64,000 nt of DNA. Source: Micropterix aruncella (taxonomy: Eukaryota; Arthropoda; Insecta; Lepidoptera; Micropterigidae). The stretch is taken from positions 4,747,281 through 4,811,280 of the forward strand of contig OX155967.1 in the NCBI GenBank assembly GCA_944548615.1. The letters are read 5' to 3'. Below are positions 9,705 to 20,732 of this stretch, one piece after another. Positions within the stretch are counted from its first letter, which is position 1. The number at the start of each line of letters is the position of its first letter. Made by a program: the position numbers and the translations under genes. The notes below the pieces were generated by a model. That model was given only the letters and a program-made list of their open reading frames with translations, was not told the origin of the DNA and did not search any database.

Positions 9705-10425
9705 TTTTCCTCTTAAGGGATTTTTAACCCTGCCTTCTCCCTTCTCCCCCATGTCAACAGACGTAATCAGCGACTTGACTTCCCCTCCCCCCCCGTTCCC
9801 CCACCCAAGATTACGTAATCAACCGAATTTGCGGAAGATGTAAAGAATCGCGAACCCAGCGTTTATAAAGTGTTTGAAGACTCTTCCATAATGATGCAGA
9901 ACTCTGGATCCTTCATGCACTTTTTGGATTTCTTTTAAAACTGTCCCCACTCCTCGTCGGTCCGCTGTTGAGCCTCCGGTCCCGAGAGGAGTGAAAACGC
10001 TTTGGCGTGTGAAATGTAGTGAGAAACTCCATGTGTAAATCCGCCTTAGTTGATGCGCCACACAACCACGTTAATCTTTCCGCGGTGGAGTTTAAGCGTG
10101 CAGCGGCGCGCTAGTCCAAAGTTGCAGCGTGCCGTGTCGCCGCGACGCAGAGCGGCTACCGGCTTGCCAGCGCGCAGGAACAGGCCCGGGCCACTCAATC
10201 GCAGACGAGCGCGTGGAGTATCTACGCACATCGCGCGTGCAGGTTATCTTCGGCGCGGCACTTCGCTATTTCCGTGCAGGTTTAGACCAAAAAAAATGCA
10301 ATGCTGTATCCACAGTTGATTACGTAATCAGGACGAGCACCTCCCCCCTCCCACGTAACCAAGCGTAAGCTACAGCTCCGCCCCTCCCCCTCCCCTCGGG
10401 GATTACGTAATATGTGGACGGCCCC
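9705..10425. mobile_element. Probable TIR element with ATTACGTAATC motifs and GC-rich core
   Basis: Both edges are polypyrimidine or purine rich and carry the palindrome GATTACGTAATC (9810s, 10,318s) or GGATTACGTAATATGTGG (10,400). These resemble ends of insect DNA elements that finish in a GGGGCCGTCCAC-like terminus (minus-strand reading of 10,413-10,425). The core 10,040-10,290 is strikingly GC- and CpG-rich and open in several frames on both strands. I cannot assign a superfamily or show a target duplication. Confidence 0.4.
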
Positions 10426-10716
10426 ATAGCACAATAGACTGTCCAGCTTTAATAGAGCGGATATCCCTAGGAGTACCCCCAGAAGTATACGAGTTTCTCG
10501 TTTGTCTCATTTGCCAAGATGTAATACAAGCCACTTTTCCATCTCCACCATGATACGGTTACTCAGTTATTTCAATTATTGGTTCAGTGATCTTGGCATT
10601 TTTTCGCTAGGCAGGAAGTCTTTTCTCCACGTAGTGAGAAATGCTTAGGAACACTAACTAACCTAATGATTTGTAAACGGGTCTGAAGTCTTGTCTAAAG
10701 AACAGTATATACATAG
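10426..10716. other. Unassigned intron
   Basis: No motif recognised in this short unique-looking stretch. Confidence 0.4.
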
Positions 10717-10720
10717 TTAA

Positions 10721-10797
10721 GACTCCCTGTCGAGTTGACGCGACTAAAAATTTAGATATTTTTGCAACGCCACGCGCCCGCGCGGTTTCGATATATA
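10721..10797 (+). repeat. Left arm of a widely spaced inverted pair, next to TTAA
   Basis: GACTCCC..CGAGTTGACGCGACT, a run of AAAAATTTAGATATTTTTGC and CCACGCGCCCGCGCGG, ending TTTCGATATA. It is preceded by TTAA (10,717-10,720). An inverted near-identical copy lies at 15,228-15,304 followed by TTAA. The pair could be the terminal inverted repeats of one 4.6-kb piggyBac-type insertion, or two independent fragments. Confidence 0.7.
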
Positions 10798-11890
10798 CAT
10801 AAAGATGTATAGGTATACCGCGGCGACAGGGGAATACATCCCACCGTTGGCAGTGGCCAATTACGAATGACGATTTCGGCTTCGCACGTCGTCTAACATA
10901 GTCGATTTGGCTTTTTAATTTTAATATAATAAATTATGAAATGATTAGTTTTTTATAAAGTAAAAAATAGATTACAATAATAAAATAACTTAAGATCACT
11001 GTGTTATTTTTTATATTACTCAAAAGTATCTTTAAGAAATAGAAAAAAATCATGTTTGGTCTGGAAATTACGTAATTTCAAACATTTTTTTTCTTGTATT
11101 TTTTGTATCGAAGTTCCAAAAACTGTCATGGTACTATGCAAATAGAACATACGCTGGTGTAAATAGTATTTTTTAATATTGAGAATCATCTCTAGGTTTT
11201 TCAAAAACTGAAGACAAATCTCGCTCGTTTTTATTCTTTTGGAAAACAGTAACAGAATAAAGATAATTTACAATTAATATGGAAATAAATTACCAATTTC
11301 GTTTTGTCGAAACGATAGCTTAAGGACCGGGTTTTTAAAATCCGGCATAATTGTATTAAAATTCTTTTTCGTGTTCTCACAACCAGGTCACAACTGCATA
11401 TTGTGTCCTTCGCTCAAATCCGCAAATATGGATATTTCCCAATCCGTCGATAATTTCCTATTCATACATTGCACACCGATCGTTAAACGACGCCCACCGA
11501 TTGTACTTATTTGTTATCTTTGTTGCTCATCTGTTTCCACAGCGACACATTCTCTTTGTCTCATAAATATGTACTAAGGTGGTTCCAAGCGTTCCTAATT
11601 TCTATAACAGGAGTCTCGTTTGGATTTTTACTTTTCCGGCCCACCAACCAACGAGGAGAGAAAGTATTGTGAAAGAGCTTTTTTTCGAGATTAAGGCGGA
11701 AATATCCGGTTTGGGCCCCCCCCTGAGACGATTAAGGCGACACTCATACCTCAGAAAAATATCCGATATGGGCGTCCACGCGAAAAAATAGGCGGGGTCA
11801 ATTTTGTAGGGTTTGACTAATAATAAATTAATAGTTTAAAAAAAAACACTAAAAACACGCTTTTGGGCTATAATACGATATTCACATACA
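10798..11890. other. Unassigned AT-rich intron
   Basis: Lies inside the 10.7-15.3 kb inverted pair. Short open frames at 11,016-11,204 (minus) and 11,371-11,791 (plus) are unrecognised; I see no transposase. Confidence 0.35.
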
Positions 11891-12090
11891 CACGGCTATG
11901 ATACGATATTCCATCATGGAATGCCAGTGCCTATCTTCCGGCTTCATCATCAGACCTTGAAATCTAATCGTGGTCAAAGTTCATTCCAATACTTTTCTAA
12001 CAAGTCCAAACACAGCTATGATACGATGCTCCATCATGAAGTTCCAGTTCATATCTTCCGACTCCATCATCAGATCAGTTCGACAGTACC
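11891..12090 (+). repeat. Two-unit tandem repeat, 120-bp period
   Basis: CACGGCTATGATACGATATT..CCATCATGGAATGCCAGTGC at 11,891 is repeated with about 80-85% similarity by CACAGCTATGATACGATGCT at 12,011. Both units run through CATATCTTCCG/CTATCTTCCGG and CATCATCAGA. Confidence 0.8.
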
Positions 12091-12699
12091 ATATTATTGT
12101 TTTGTCATCAGAACTACTTACAGCTGCCAATTTTCATGACGCTACGATCCTTGGAAGATGGTTAAATTAGTTACCTTAGATTCCATCACATAGTTACATA
12201 CAGTTCGACCTAATTAAAGCGTGTTAAAAATCCAGCGTTGACAAAGCGTCAAGCGCAGATTCTACGTCCGCTCGCCCCAGCTACTAGGCGCATGCTAAAT
12301 GATCTATTGCAGCGCTAGCACAGAATAACTATATTTACGCAGTGGTGGTATAAAGGTGTTAATAGCAAAGCATATTTAGCGTAGCTCTCAGAGCGCACAC
12401 ACGTTTTAATTATTTGTAATTAATTTATGCCCTAAATAAAAAATGTGGCTAAGTGCTGTCCTAGAGAATTAACCAGTCAATCTATTGAAATTATAATAAA
12501 ACACACTCACTCACATTGTAGGAGTAAACGCGCCTGAAAGTTTTCGAAGTCAGTTTAAAGCCTTAATGTCCAAGGCAATGAGCAATTAATTCCTTATCGA
12601 GGGATTCACTTAGAAACTTTTTAAAATTAATGCTTATATTTTTCAAAACACTCATAAAACTAAAATTCTTTAGATATGGTCGTTCCCAGGTATCATGTC
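12091..12699. other. Unassigned intron
   Basis: No recognisable element or reading frame. Confidence 0.35.
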
Positions 12700-12883
12700 G
12701 CCTTAAGACCATTTCCGGAAGGAAGTCTGTCTGTGTGGCAATTCTCTGTTTTAGTCTCTTCCGGGCTGTCGAAGGAGCTTGACTTTGGAATTTGTTTGTT
12801 CACCAAAGTCTTTGCGTCCATTCCACGAATGGAAGAACAACGGTCGTTATAGCTTCCTGGGGTGGTGGGTTCGCTCGCAGCAT
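12700..12883 (+). mobile_element. Repeat X, diverged 3' fragment
   Basis: The right part (GAACAACGGTCGTTATAGC, then TTCCTGGGGTGGTGGGTTCG) aligns with the X terminus GAACGACTAATCGTTAAAAC..TTCCTGAGGTGACGGGCTCG. The left part is only weakly similar. Old copy; it ends where MITE G copy 1 starts. Confidence 0.5.
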
Positions 12884-12884
12884 T

Positions 12885-13200
12885 GGGCCCGATTGCTTTT
12901 CTTCGTGAACTAAAATAGGAACTTAGTTCAACCGAACGAGACAGAGCAATACATTAGAACGGAATATGAAATGAACTGTCGTCGATTTTCCCTCACTAAA
13001 ACTACCTGTCGAACTTATAGACGCCCGAATAAGTTTGAAATCATTTCGTGCGGTGTTAGATTCAGCTGCTTTATTTCCAGTGGGTAGTTTTAATCCGTAA
13101 AAGTGACAACCGTTCATTTCACATTCCGCTCTGACGTACTGTTCTCTCTCGTTCACACTAACTAATTTCTGATTTTAGTTCAAGAGAAACGCAATCGAGC
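12885..13200. mobile_element. Foldback MITE family G, copy 1
   Basis: Ends GGGCCCGATTGC and GAAACGCAATCGAGC are inverted. Subterminal CTTCGTGAACTAAAATAGG faces GATTTTAGTTCAAGAG. Inner block GAACGAGACAGAGCAATA faces TACTGTTCTCTCTCGTTC. Four copies occur in this window (12.9, 31.0, 35.3 and 53.6 kb). No coding potential. Confidence 0.8.
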
Positions 13201-13548
13201 GCACTGAGTCTGTCCCCGTGAAGACGGCAAATGTAATCTTTCCGAAACATCGAGGAAAACGCTGTTTTAAATGCTCCCATGTTATTTTTATTGTGTTTAA
13301 CCTGTGGATGCTTTGATCGCTCTTGTTTTGTACAATATTCGTGATATTACACATGGAAAATTCAATAGACGGGCTCCTGGCCATTACATTTTCCTTGTTT
13401 ACGCGCGTCTTTATATTGAGTTTTTATTTTCGGTCGGTAATTCCAAATACGGCGATGGCTGTACCTACTTAATATTGTATAATGGGGTAAAAAATAATTT
13501 GCGAAACAAAAATTGTCATCGCCAATAACAACGGTGAACTGTTTATAT
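13201..13548. other. Unassigned intron
   Basis: A 69-codon minus frame (13,175-13,384) overlaps a 74-codon plus frame (13,304-13,528); neither is recognised. Confidence 0.35.
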
Positions 13549-13691
13549 ACAGGATGAGTTTTAATTAACCGGCATCCTTAAAGGGGGGGGGGGGGGGGAT
13601 CAGTATGAGCAAGTGAGTAAGTTTTGATGATAAATTATAGAAAAGACAACAAAAATAAAGTTTTTTTTCAAAAATGTTGTGTGCCGCGGGC
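13549..13691. mobile_element. Foldback MITE family P, left end (copy 5)
   Basis: TACAGGATGAGTTTTAATTA and ACCGGCATCCTTAAAGG match the left P end. A run of 16-17 G residues (13,583-13,599) replaces the usual short G run. The MITE breaks off near the retroposon X copy that begins at 13,705. Confidence 0.75.
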
Positions 13692-13704
13692 AAGTGACAT
13701 GACA

Positions 13705-14346
13705 TTAGGGCGGTGTCGACTACAACGGGCGAACCCGTCACCCCAGGCTGGTATAACGATATATGATCGTTCTTTCAGCCGTGGGATGAACGTAGGAACT
13801 TAAACAATCTACTGTCCAGCTCCGCCAACAAGCCCGTTAGAGTCCAACGACTTAAGGCGAGGCACCGGGAAAGGTAACCAGCGGACAGCCTCGCCCCGTA
13901 TCTACCAGTTTTGGTAGGATGTCTCCGTCTGGAGTTAACCTTCAGGATACCTCTGTCATCCCGATGGGTCTGAAATCGCTTACTCGACCTCTACCTGTTG
14001 TATTACAGCGGTAATTCAATTTGAAATAATCGCGGACATGGGTGTCCTTTGTCCCGGGATCGAGCCTTTAACACGGGATCGAGTGGCTCAAGAGTGACAT
14101 GACAACAGGTCAACATCCACCCCTGCTGCTTAGGAGACAGTATATTTCCATAGTCTCCATGCTCCTTCAGCAATTAGTCAGAGTGCAGAGCCGATCGGCG
14201 CCGCCGAACGGTGCGGAAACTGTCCAGTAGCGCCGGGATGCAATTCCGCCAGGGACGTCTGAATAGGAGTTGAATCGTGGGTTGAGCCGATTCGAGAACC
14301 AAATGGATCTTGTGGCCGAAGCTGCACGAAACCATTCGCTATCACA
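13705..14346 (-). mobile_element. Repeat X copy 2, full length, variant subfamily
   Basis: Bounded by direct repeats AAGTGACATGACA (13,692-13,704) and AAGCGACATGACA (14,347-14,359), a 13-bp target duplication with one mismatch. The 3' end (left) has GTCGACTACAACGGGCGAAC with the conserved terminal hairpin. The 5' half differs from the 58.9-kb copy but matches the copy at 55.8-56.4 kb (ACAGGTCAACATCCACCCCT, GCTTAGGAGACAGTATATTT). About 640 bp, no A tail. Confidence 0.85.
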
Positions 14347-14359
14347 AAGCGACATGACA

Positions 14360-14756
14360 GTTTATTTTATTATTTGGAAAACCGGTCCCCCGCAGTTAGG
14401 CAGTTACCCAAAAATATCTCGGCGTGACAAATATTAGCTTTATGGCGGTGTGAGTAACGCCTGCGACATTATTATTATGCAAATTCCGACGAACGTAAGG
14501 TCATTGTTTCAACGAAACAGCAAACAGATGGCTTCTTGTTTTTCCAGGCGGTATCGGAGGTGATTTGTTCTTTGTCTGGTTATACAGGTCACCTGTACCA
14601 CGGAACGTTATAGTTTTAGCATAGTTTGCTGTGGTTTTAGTGGAAGTGGATATGGGCTTGTTTTGCGAGTAGTGCATTGCCCCCTACATATTGACAGTTG
14701 GGCGGTGGCGACTACAACAGTCATCCCAGCCTGATATAACAATATAACTAGAGCTA
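14360..14756. other. Unassigned intron
   Basis: No recognisable element; ends at a second copy of short repeat R. Confidence 0.35.
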
Positions 14757-14808
14757 TATAAATAGGATAGAAAACGAATTTACCGCGTGACATTTGTAGC
14801 ACCCGACA
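14757..14808. repeat. Short repeat R, copy 2 (truncated)
   Basis: AATAGGATAGAAAACGAATT, then TACCGCGTGACATTTGTAGC and ACCCGACA. The repeat is cut by the X insertion that follows. Confidence 0.6.
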
Positions 14809-14809
14809 G

Positions 14810-15227
14810 GGAGTTAATGGGCCCTAGCTGAGTTGGCCACGAAGACCCATTCTGTTCAGGGTTGGTCACACTCACGGGTCAACACCTATCCGACGGCCTC
14901 CACGCATGAAGTGCGAGCCTGGGTGGGACTCTGGCCTTATGGTCAGTTTCCCCTGGGAATCAAACTTCTGACGCTCCTGGACGGTCTGCGCACCGTGCGG
15001 CGTAAGCCAATCGACTGTACACTCTAACTAACAGTAAGGGGAGTCTGGAAGCAGTACTGTTTCCTATAGAGCGGGGGTATACACCGTTTCACCGCTTCGT
15101 AAGGGAGAGGACCGCGCAAGCGACCTCGAACTCGTAACCAATCGAGAGACCGGAGTAATCTGGTCACAATTGGAAGTAAGGGCGTGAGTGTCGGCCCGCC
15201 AGGTAACATTCCTGGCTATCTCGCGTA
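14810..15227 (+). mobile_element. Repeat X copy 3, 5' part
   Basis: Starts GGAGTTAATGGGCCCTAGCT like the full-length copy at 58.9 kb, and stays parallel to it with an internal deletion after CCTATAGAGCGGGG. It stops at CTGGCTATCTCGCG, where the right arm of the 10.7/15.3-kb inverted pair begins. A minus-strand frame shared with other X copies is open at 15,024-15,209. Confidence 0.8.
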
Positions 15228-15304
15228 TATCGAAAGCGCGCGGGCGCGTGGCATTGCAAAAATATCTAAATTTTTAGTCGCGTCAACTCGTAATCCCGGG
15301 AGTC
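15228..15304 (-). repeat. Right arm of the 10.7/15.3-kb inverted pair
   Basis: Inverse complement of 10,721-10,797 with a few differences (GGGATTA for TGT near the end). Followed by TTAA (15,305-15,308). It interrupts repeat X copy 3. Confidence 0.75.
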
Positions 15305-15308
15305 TTAA

Positions 15309-18011
15309 CTTGTTGTAGCCACGATCTTCCCATCGGCGCGGCGCCGCCGATCACCTTGATTCGCGCTGTCAATGCCGCGTTTTTTAAACTTGTTAGGCTG
15401 TTGTTAGGTAGGTAGTAAACATGTGGTGATTCGCTTGTTGGCAATTACTTCGATATCGTTCACCTTCAGCTTCGGTCATTCTGCGATTGCGTTGCCAGAC
15501 GCGGCACTATTCGATTCGATATGATCCGGCTGATTTACCGAATACGATTCCGATTCCAATTATTTCGGTAAATAATCGCCGATCACGATTCCGATTATTG
15601 TTACAGTTCTGACGTCATTTTTTATTATGTTTTTATTTTATTATTGTTACGGAAACAAACAGCTTTTACAAAACATTGGGTACAAAATTATTAAGTTTCA
15701 AAGATAATGCTAATAACATGTTTCCACTTAAATATTAATAATTTAAACAATTGTTTTCTATGAAGAATACACTCACATGAAAGGAGGTGGGAATTGGGAA
15801 GGGGGGAGTCATATAAGTAAATACAGTTCTATGTGAGTACACGTTCCATTCATTCTACCTTCAGATTCCATTCATTCTACATTCAGTCATTCATTCTACC
15901 TTCATGAAACTGTTTAAAAAATAACTGTTGCACAGTAAATAGCTGCAGTGTCGTATTATTAATACCTACACTAAGAAAAATGTAACAAATGTAAAAATGT
16001 AATACATACACGGAAATACGCATGTTTCAACAAAAGTAAAATCCCGTATGTAAACAAGAGTAAATTCAGCTTTTTATTTTTCTAACATAATATTTTGTAG
16101 CCTAATTTATTTTATAATTATTTTCTACTACTTTTATTCTTTAATGATTATTCTGAGTTTTTTATGATTATTTTGTTTATTTTATTATTATTATTTGAAT
16201 AAACTATAAACAATTTTTTTACATGTTTTCATAAAACAAAACATAAAACAAACTTTCATAAAACAAACTCATTGACGCAAATAGGAGTGACGCAAAATCA
16301 TTTTGTAAAAATAATTCTTAAATATTTTTTGGTAAATAAATAAATAAAAATAGTATGCGTTCCATAATTTCAAAAATCGATTTATAAATTTATGTTTTTT
16401 AGACATATAAAATCATAACATTAGCAACAAAGTAATTTGTTTTTTTAATGTCGCAAATGACCAACAAACTCTGATGATTTGAAATAAATAAATAAAATAT
16501 TTATGGCAACTTTTTCTTTTTTTCTCTTTTTAGTGCGTTTTTTAGTAGGTACGTATGATTTCTAAGTTAAATAATAAAATAATCAATTCTTGGGAAAAGT
16601 TGTAATCACATCTTCAATTTTCATGGGCCACAGGGTCACTTCTGTCCCATCAATTTATTCAAGATCTATTAAACAAATTTTCACAAAACTTGACATTACA
16701 TACATGTTATTTACATCGCCGTTTAACAGGTTTATGTATCAAATTTCCATACTTCAACGCAAGCTTATGGTCCTCAAAGGGTTAAATAGGTTACGCTTTT
16801 CGTCAAATGGTTTAAATGCGTTTGCCACTGCCCAACAAAAAAGTTTTATGTGTTCAGGGTTCATCTATGTATGTTTTTCATTTTTTTTATTCCAGCATAA
16901 CTTCTAAACGCTTGAACCGATTTAGAAGTGTGTTGTATCGTTAGAATCGTTTTGTCCTCCAGAGTGTCACAAGCCGCAACCCCTTGCTCTCATATAAGGA
17001 GAAAGCAGCGTCTTTAATATAAATCGCCGCGTTACGCATTGCGTGTTGACATTCATCATTTGACAGTTTAGTTTATTTTCCTGTAACTGTCCAAATATCA
17101 AGTAAGTAGTTGTCTAAATGTCCAAATGTCAATAAATTAACATAAATATATCGTGTTTAGTGTCAAATGAAAGGTCTGATTTAAGGACATTCCGGAAATA
17201 TACATGTATCTATATGGATACATAAATAAACCACATTTATTTCATAAAAATCCGCAATAAAAATAATTTTAAATACAATAGTTCATTTGCTGTAACGACA
17301 GTCGTGTTTTTATTCTTTTTAATACATTTTCTTGTTGCGTTTTAATTATTTAATGCAAATAAAGTTTTTTATCATTATTATTATTTATTTCAAAACATAT
17401 TTCTTGTACAACTTAATTAACATTGGCACTATCTTCTATTTAGTTTTCTAGAGTATGTATATAGGCTACGTAAGTTATCATCCACACGTGGTCTCACCGC
17501 ATACATCAGTAATAACGCATTTGATTGTCATACCGTTAATAGCCTGACTGGATAAGAAGTAGGTACATAATCACTTCGTACCTCCTAGTAGTTAAATGCC
17601 TAAATAATTAACTACTAACTACTGGCTACCGTTCGGAAGCAAGCGCTTGTCAGTCAACTGGTATAATAGATCGTAAAAAACACGCCCTACGAACTCGCGC
17701 GTGACTACGGCGGCCATATTGGATTTTTGCCACAGTAATGTAAAAATACATTTATGCAGAAAATACTTTTATTTTTTTTTTAAATACAACATATGGCAGA
17801 GCTGAGACATATGTATAGTTCATATACGTCAACTTTTTAGTAAATACGTTTGAAAGTCGTAATAGAGTTGGGTCCATCAAAAACAGAGGTTGAATTGCTT
17901 AAAATTATTATATTTATGGTTTGGAAAAAATAAGCAATTTATGGCAGTTTAATTATATACAGGGTTTAACAAACTTGTGTCTAACATTTTCATGTGAGTA
18001 TCTATTTCAGA
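15309..18011. other. AT-rich intron without recognised elements
   Basis: 2.7 kb of mostly AT-rich sequence. A degenerate triplicate of TCCATTCATTCTACCTTCAG lies at 15,846-15,905. The 105-codon plus frame at 16,590-16,907 is not recognisable and lacks coding-like composition. Confidence 0.4.
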
Positions 18012-18233
18012 TCCTACTACTATATAAACGCGAAAGTTTGTAAGAATGTATGTATGGATGTTTGTTACTCTTTCACGCAAAAACTACTGAATGGATGTTG
18101 ATGAAACTTTACAATAATATAGCTTACACGTCAGAATAACACATAGGCTATAATTTATAAAGACATATAGTTTTCTATCATCATTATCACAATTTTATAT
18201 TACCACGCGGGTGAAACCGCGGGGCGCAGCTGG
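18012..18233 (+). mobile_element. Short non-autonomous Helitron, Lep1-type
   Basis: Starts with TC after an A (TCCTACTACTATATAAACGC) and ends CTGG before a T, as Helitrons do (5' TC, 3' CTRR, insertion between A and T). A hairpin CGCGG-GTGAAA-CCGCG sits 8 nt before CTGG. The body GAAAGTTTGTAAG, TTTGTTACTCTTTCACGCAA, AAACTACTGAATGG, ATAACACATAGGCTATAATT is the sequence I know from Lep1 elements common in Lepidoptera, and is the main taxon clue in this window. Confidence 0.85.
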
Positions 18234-19697
18234 TATAAAATAAATGTATCCATAAAAAAAAAAAAAAAACATTTATATGATTTTTTTTATTTATATTTTA
18301 CAAAAAAAAAAAATAATAATACGTTTAACGGCACGATGAACTTCAAATATTACAATCTCTGAAATTAAAATTAATTTTGGCATTGGCAAAAATGAAACTT
18401 GGCAAAAAATGTTGGCAAATATTGAACATATGAAATCATTGAAAAAGCACTTCCTTTCACAATAAATATGATCATCATTCTAACCAATGTATGAATCATA
18501 AATTCTAACCTTTCCGTTATCCCCTCCCTTTTCTTATTTTATTTTGGCAGTTTATTTATTTATTTACCTATTTATTTATTTATTTATTTGTTAATATATC
18601 AAAATATGGTCATTAGTTACCATTTGTCCTTCTGTTTTGTTATTCTTCCGTCGTTTATTATTAACTAGTTCTTACAAATGAAGCTACAGTTTACAATTAT
18701 TCTTTATTCATCTGAAACTAATAATATAATTATAATATAATAATAATATAATTATAACATTGCTGGTTTTATTTGTGAAATGCGTGATATAATAATACAA
18801 TCCTAAGTAATAGAATATAAATAGTTTTAAACAATGTAAGCTCTTTAGAAAGTTAAGAGTAAGATAAAACCTACAAACCTAAAAAAAAAGAAAAAATACA
18901 TGATGGGTTCTAAAATCGGAGATAGTAAATATTGTATGACAATGTATTAATTTAAAACCTAGTATGACGTCTTGAATTGGAGATAGATAAAATTTTATGA
19001 CAATATACTAATTCAAAACCCAGTATGAGATCTTACTAGGTTTTGAAATAGTGACAAAAAATATATAAGAAAAATAAAACAATTTTAACAACAGTAAGTG
19101 CTATAAAGCGTGCCATGTGCAATTATTTATTAAAATTTCAAGTTATTCTACATCCTACAACCTATTTTCATAGTATAGAATGATTTTTTTTTTCGAAACT
19201 TGCTTCGTTTTCAGCGGCTGGACAAAAATATGTTTTTTGCTTCTCCTGCACATTTTTGTCAGAATCACTTACTAGGTTTTGAATTTTGACAGCCGCCCCT
19301 ACAAACACATTTTCGAGGGTTGAAAACATGCCGTGGTAGGTTTCATTCCCATGGTTGGCTCTCTAAGGGGTAAACGTAAACAACTCGTCTTGTTAGTTGT
19401 TCTCTTTTCTCCGCATTGCCTAATATCTATATTCAAGGACGTGTAAATCTCGTCTTAAGGCTGATCCGGTATAAAAAAAATATCTGTCTCTCTCTCCTTA
19501 TTCCAGATTTTCAAAAAAACAGTTACTTTCGTATTTTTACTCGTCTTTCTCTACATTTTTAGTAAACTTTTCGAAAAATTATTATGACTTCCTGGTTTTC
19601 ACCATGTAAAAGAATGTCTCAAAATATATTTGAATCATCGAAAAAGTAGTATTTTTTTTTTTGACACCTAAGCCCCCTTTTCATAGACCAGGTCACA
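18234..19697. other. AT-rich intron with a 62-bp tandem pair
   Basis: At 18,908-19,033 two adjacent ~62-bp units share GGAGATAG..ATGACAAT and AAAACC(T/C)AGTATGA. Otherwise simple A/T-rich sequence including (TTTA)n near 18,550-18,590. Confidence 0.4.
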
Positions 19698-20147
19698 TAT
19701 GGGATGTTATTACTGCACGGTTTTTTTTTCTGTGGGTGAATCAGTACAACGAAATAAGAAACTTTTAATTAAGAAAAATTAAAAAGAACTGAAAAAAAAA
19801 ATTTTTTTTTTTTTTTGAAAATTTGTTTTTTTTTATTTTTTTATTAAATAGTATGAAAAGCTGTGATCTTGATGCGCTATCTAGCGGTTGGTAAAATGAC
19901 GCTGCTATTGTTTATTTACGACTTATTACCTACCGCTAGATGGCGCAGCGCGCTCAAACACTTCTCAAAGCTTTATTTAACAGTCAACTTCTTCAAAATT
20001 TTGAAATGAAAAAAAAAAAAACAAAAAAAAAATTTTTTTCCAAAAAAATTAGTTTTTTTTAATATTTTTTTTATCAAAAGTAGCTTACCACGTTGTACTG
20101 ATTCACCCACAGAAAAAAAGCCCATGCAGTAATACCACCCTGTATAT
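19698..20147. mobile_element. Foldback MITE family P, variant ends (copy 6)
   Basis: The terminal part differs (GGGATGTTATTACTGCACGG against CCATGCAGTAATACCACCCT). The inner arms GTGGGTGAATCAGTAC and GTACTGATTCACCCAC, and the centre CTATCTAGCGGTTGGTAAAA with TTACCTACCGCTAGATGGCG, are family P. Confidence 0.8.
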
Positions 20148-20730
20148 ATATATTTTTAAATTCATTGATAAATATAATCTACAGTTAGTAATTCTATTGC
20201 AAAAATTCCTTATGGACTCTTGTAAGACTACTCATACTCTTTCTCTCTCCCCCCTCCCTCACCTAACCCCCCCCTCCCCCTCCCCCCCTCCACCATGTTA
20301 GGCTTGTTTCTTTTTAAACAGTGATGCTCATTCTGCAAGCATGCTCTTTCCTGTATTATGCTAATGAAATTCGAAGTGTGAGAATTGAGCCATTGTGAGG
20401 TTAACAAAAGTCAATTGGCGGGTCGGGCTCCTTGATGAATGGGTGTCTTTTGCCCAGGGGTCATGCACTGTTGGAGGACTTAATTGTCCACCTTTTAAAT
20501 GAAATACAGTGGCACTCTTTTAATAAGTATGTAGTAAATTATTAGCTAGGCATAGAAGGCATAGAATTTGTTTACCATTATGATCAGAGCGCTGTTTTAT
20601 TTCTAAATTGTATTGCGCCGCTTTTAATGATGTAAATACATTGTGGATTATTAGCATAAAATTAATATTTGCCTACTTATTAAATATGAGAAACTGACAG
20701 TTAAGATTCTGTCATTCTGTAGTCACACTA
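20148..20730. other. Intron with a polypyrimidine block
   Basis: 20,237-20,293 is almost pure C/T. The remainder has no recognised element. Confidence 0.4.
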
Positions 20731-20732
20731 TA

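Noticed and set aside
16590..16907. 105-codon plus frame
   Set aside because: AT-driven hydrophobic and Phe-rich translation without motif; no support as a gene.
20237..20293. Polypyrimidine block as a splice or telomeric feature
   Set aside because: No adjacent acceptor with coding sequence and no telomere-type repeat; simple low-complexity DNA.
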